Shown: positions 60,939 to 64,000 of the stretch, in pieces
Layout: each line of letters starts with the position of its first letter
How positions within the stretch are numbered: the first letter of the stretch is position 1
Assembly (NCBI GenBank): GCA_003344405.1
Contig: NOWV01000017.1
Location: forward strand, 124,001 to 188,000
Direction of reading: 5' to 3'
DNA length: 64,000 bases
Source of the DNA: Trichoplax sp. H2
Taxonomy: Eukaryota; Placozoa; Uniplacotomia; Trichoplacea
Program-made: the position numbers and the translations under genes
Notes under the pieces: generated by a model
Databases searched by the model: none
What the model was told of the DNA's origin: nothing
Seen by the model: only the letters and a program-made list of their open reading frames with translations

Positions 60939-63463
60939 CTGCTTTCTAGCAAGATTCCTATGCTATAAAGTGTAATTAAAGTAGATATAATCCCAAGAAA
61001 TAACTGAGTGGTTGGCATATCCTGCAAATACGTCATGTAAAGAAGAGATAAAAGTTTTAGGATAAAATTTAGCATGAAATGTTAGAGGATTATTCGTTGT
61101 AATTATGTCTCTGCTTATATTTTGAGACATATAAATATATGCATATTTATATTAAACATGGTTACTGATAGTGAATTGTTAACAGAAATCCTGACAAAAA
61201 TACACGAATCGTCCGTCATTACACCTACGGTGATTAAATCTACCTACTCTTATTTCAATAGATATATTATGGATTGAAAACATATTTATATTGAGCACAG
61301 GCTACTGCTATAGTAGATTGCTCATAACTACTGTATTGTATTAAATGCAATGTAAAATTTTTAATTACCTTTCTGATCTGTAATTCCTGATTTAGAACTA
61401 CAATAACAAAAAAGTGAAGGAGACTGTACACTTGACACCAAGCAGAACATTTTGGATTATACTTGATAAATGTTTTGCGACTGATCTAAGATTTAAATGG
61501 AATTTAGCTTTTGTTAAATAAGGAAATTATGTAAAGGAATTTTAAAATAAACAATAAATTGAACCTTGAAAATGGTTATTCTGGTTTATATCTTTATAGT
61601 TCAAGTTGTTTGAAAATGTTAAATACTACCTTAGGAATGGCCCCAGGGTTTCCCAGACGTGGTTTGCCGGGTCGCCATCCTGGACCATTGATATAAATGC
61701 CGAGCTATATAAGTTTTAATACAAATTATAGTTATTACAAATTATTCCATAAACATTTTGAAGTTTAAATTTTGTTCCTTGTACTAATATAATTTCTGAC
61801 CATAGGGATCATGATAAAACATGTTTTTAAAATAGAGGCGTATCGCAAATTCATTTTACATTAATATGTAGAGTGACAGAAATAAAGATTTACCAAGTTG
61901 TAGAAACTATCATACGATAAAGATCGTTTAATAGTTTCAATTAAATAGCCAAATTGCACCCAGAGAGGATTCCATGTAGCTACAGGGGATGTTAAACCAT
62001 ATACACCTTCTTCATCTTCAGGCTCGAATGTACCTTTACATGAGTATGCGGATACATGATAATAAGTTTTTAAAAATGATTTCGTCAAGCTTTTCAGGTG
62101 TTTGACTCATAGAGAGTGCTATACTAAAATTAATGAGTTAACAAAATGATTGTCCTGCTACTGCTGATTATAATATGTAAATACTAACCGAATATCCTGT
62201 CCCAAATAATTAATACACCAGCGTAATTTTTATCTATATATTGAGGATTGCGGCCTAGTAGGTGAATGTAGTATAAAAATAACTTCATTAATTTTTGACT
62301 GATTTTAAATCTGAATTATTCTTTGCTTAAAAATTGTAAACATACTATGATGAACTCGATGATGGCTTGGTGTATTGAGAAAGTATTCTAGAGGTCCGAT
62401 TTTATCAATTACCTAGATATCAAGTAAATATTAGCCAGTGAGTATATAGAAGATTGTTTGATTAAGTCAGCGACGATGAACATGGTAATTTCAAATACGA
62501 TTAGCATTAAGGTAACAACATTACTATTAGTTAAATTGAAGATTAATAGTTTTTGATAAACACTATTGGTAAACATGCGATTATAAAGGATTGGTTAAAG
62601 AGGAACTTAAATTTTCAATACACCGGATATGTAAGACCATTCGACTACAAACTAGCTCATTTTCTAGAGTTTGTAATCGCCACTTTCAATAATTCATTAC
62701 AATAATTAATTTTTACTAATGCTAAACATATTACCATCATTAAATGGCGATATTTAAAGCGCCGTAAGTGGTTATTAGTTTACATATTTGTTTAATCGAA
62801 GTCTAATTATTTAAAGTGTATAAATTGTAAAAAAAATTACCCCGTAACAAAGGTTAATGCAGGATGTATTACATTCATCGAAGATATAAATTTTAATTTA
62901 CAATTTTGCGTTAATTTTGTCAGCATATTACAGCTATGAAAACGACTTGAATAAGACTAGGTTAACTTTAATTAAAATTTCGGTAGTAGAGTTAGTTTAC
63001 CTCAGTATGTATCCAAAATTGAAAGATTAAGTTCAATTGTATATGAACTAAGAAAACTGGAGGGGGCACTAACAATGCCAAAGGTAAATAACCTACCTGT
63101 TAAATAGTCCAATAACATTTAAAATTAGGATACTAAGAAGCATAAGATTGCTCGAAGGCTTAGGGATTGTTTTATTAAATTGTAACAAGAAGAATTGATA
63201 TCTTTCGACAATAGATTTCTATAGAATAAGGATATCTTTTAGAACACACATATACAGTATGTACTTACTGTTTAAACTATTAGATTCTAGCAAACACAGA
63301 ATATAGATTTATCGATATAGTATTTTCAATAGTACAGGAAAAGAGCACTTAGAACATACCCAGCTGAAGTATTGTTGAAGAACAGATTGGCGTAGGGCAG
63401 TTGATAGATTATATTCCTCAGAACTGTGATGAACTTGATGAGCAGCCCAAAATAAGTTGACCT
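60939..63463 (-). CDS. AGMO: Alkylglycerol monooxygenase, copy 2 (5' part beyond window)
   Basis: Exons, 5' to 3': 63360-63463, 63001-63096, 62346-62412, 62189-62254, 61894-62033, 61630-61704, 61369-61485, 60939-61021; 249 codons in continuous phase. It begins within the second histidine box ([19 protein letters not shown]), then [52 protein letters not shown] and two C-terminal membrane segments. Seven of the eight exon lengths equal those of copy 1 (104, 96, 67, 66, 140, 75 and 83 nt); the other is 117 against 120. With the same orientation and intron phases this is a tandem duplicate, though protein sequences differ clearly, so it is not recent. The residue after HHRVHH is Ser here, Ala in copy 1 and Gly in human, and its codon is split by an intron. 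The exon with the first histidine box lies right of 63480, probably outside the window. Confidence 0.93.
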
Positions 63464-64000
63464 CTGTAGTTTAATTAGAATAATACGTCAAGAAAAGATC
63501 GATTTTGGCAGAGAATACATCTTTTTCTAGATTTGCCTAGTATTTAGTAAAAGTATGTGATGTACAGAGTAAATTTTAATGACGAGAAATTTTTCTTGCC
63601 TTATCAGAGTTTGCAAACTGTGTAATCAATAAGCTTATAACGACGAATATACTCCTACATAAAAATAGTACGTTGATTGGCACCTTATTTTAGAATACAG
63701 GGCATCCTATCACTATTCTGCTGTAAGTATGGTCAATTTATTATTTATAAATTAACTAAAGGCAACCGTATATCACCCTATTCTATATATCATACGTTAA
63801 GAATAGCATTTGTGATCTTTTGTGCTAGAGTAATTAACGCATTCTTACACAAGCTTTCTTGATATGATCACTTTATCATCAGTTGATATTTCTATGATTG
63901 ATTGGGAAGTAGTGTGCTAATTTACTTCTATCCAGCTACATCTATGCATGTGCACCCTAATTCAATCTCACTTATGCTAGTTATCCACATTTTTAAAGTG
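63464..64000. other. Right edge, presumed intron of AGMO copy 2
   Basis: No exon matching the LPWDSP/HRFAH segment of AGMO was found here, so the next upstream exon probably lies beyond 64000. The plus-strand frame at 63677-63862 has no recognisable content. Confidence 0.5.

Overview
This is an AT-rich animal nuclear DNA window with many short introns. Every confident gene is a metazoan family split into small exons with GT-AG borders (plus one GC-AG). The gene set is cubilin, cytoplasmic dynein intermediate chain, mitochondrial 3-oxoacyl-ACP synthase, a natriuretic-peptide-type receptor guanylyl cyclase and two alkylglycerol monooxygenases. Together with the low GC and short introns this suggests an early-branching animal, most likely a placozoan (Trichoplax/Hoilungia-like). 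The species call is inference, not proof.

Layout. (1) 71-11907, minus: 5' part of a cubilin-like gene (signal peptide, cubilin N-terminal motif, eight EGF-like modules, first eight CUB domains); it runs off the left edge. Its 4-kb intron holds an 84-bp tandem repeat. (2) 11908-21489: about 9.6 kb without recognisable genes, separating two divergent genes. (3) 21490-25797, plus: complete 17-exon dynein intermediate chain, about 611 aa. (4) 26224-29484, minus: complete 13-exon OXSM, about 455 aa, tail to tail with the dynein gene. (5) 29.78-30.59 kb: five copies of a 175-bp tandem repeat. (6) 31671-42216, minus: complete 18-exon receptor guanylyl cyclase, about 1108 aa, with a GC-AG intron and a 3.1-kb first intron containing a 90-bp tandem repeat. 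(7) 42.2-51.9 kb: mostly non-coding; one orphan first-exon candidate, a TA microsatellite, tandem duplications and a dense TACAGTA palindrome cluster. (8) 52317-55534 and 60939-63463, minus: two tandem paralogues of AGMO with the same exon lengths and phases; the second continues past the right edge. Between them lie two unassigned open segments.

The genes do not form one pathway. Cubilin is an endocytic receptor ectodomain. The dynein chain is a cargo adaptor scaffold of the microtubule motor. OXSM makes mitochondrial type-II fatty acids. The cyclase converts an extracellular signal to cGMP. AGMO cleaves ether lipids. Exon models were built by hand from splice borders, reading phase and remembered family sequence; all complete models keep phase from start to stop. 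No tRNA, rRNA, CRISPR array or autonomous transposon was recognised.
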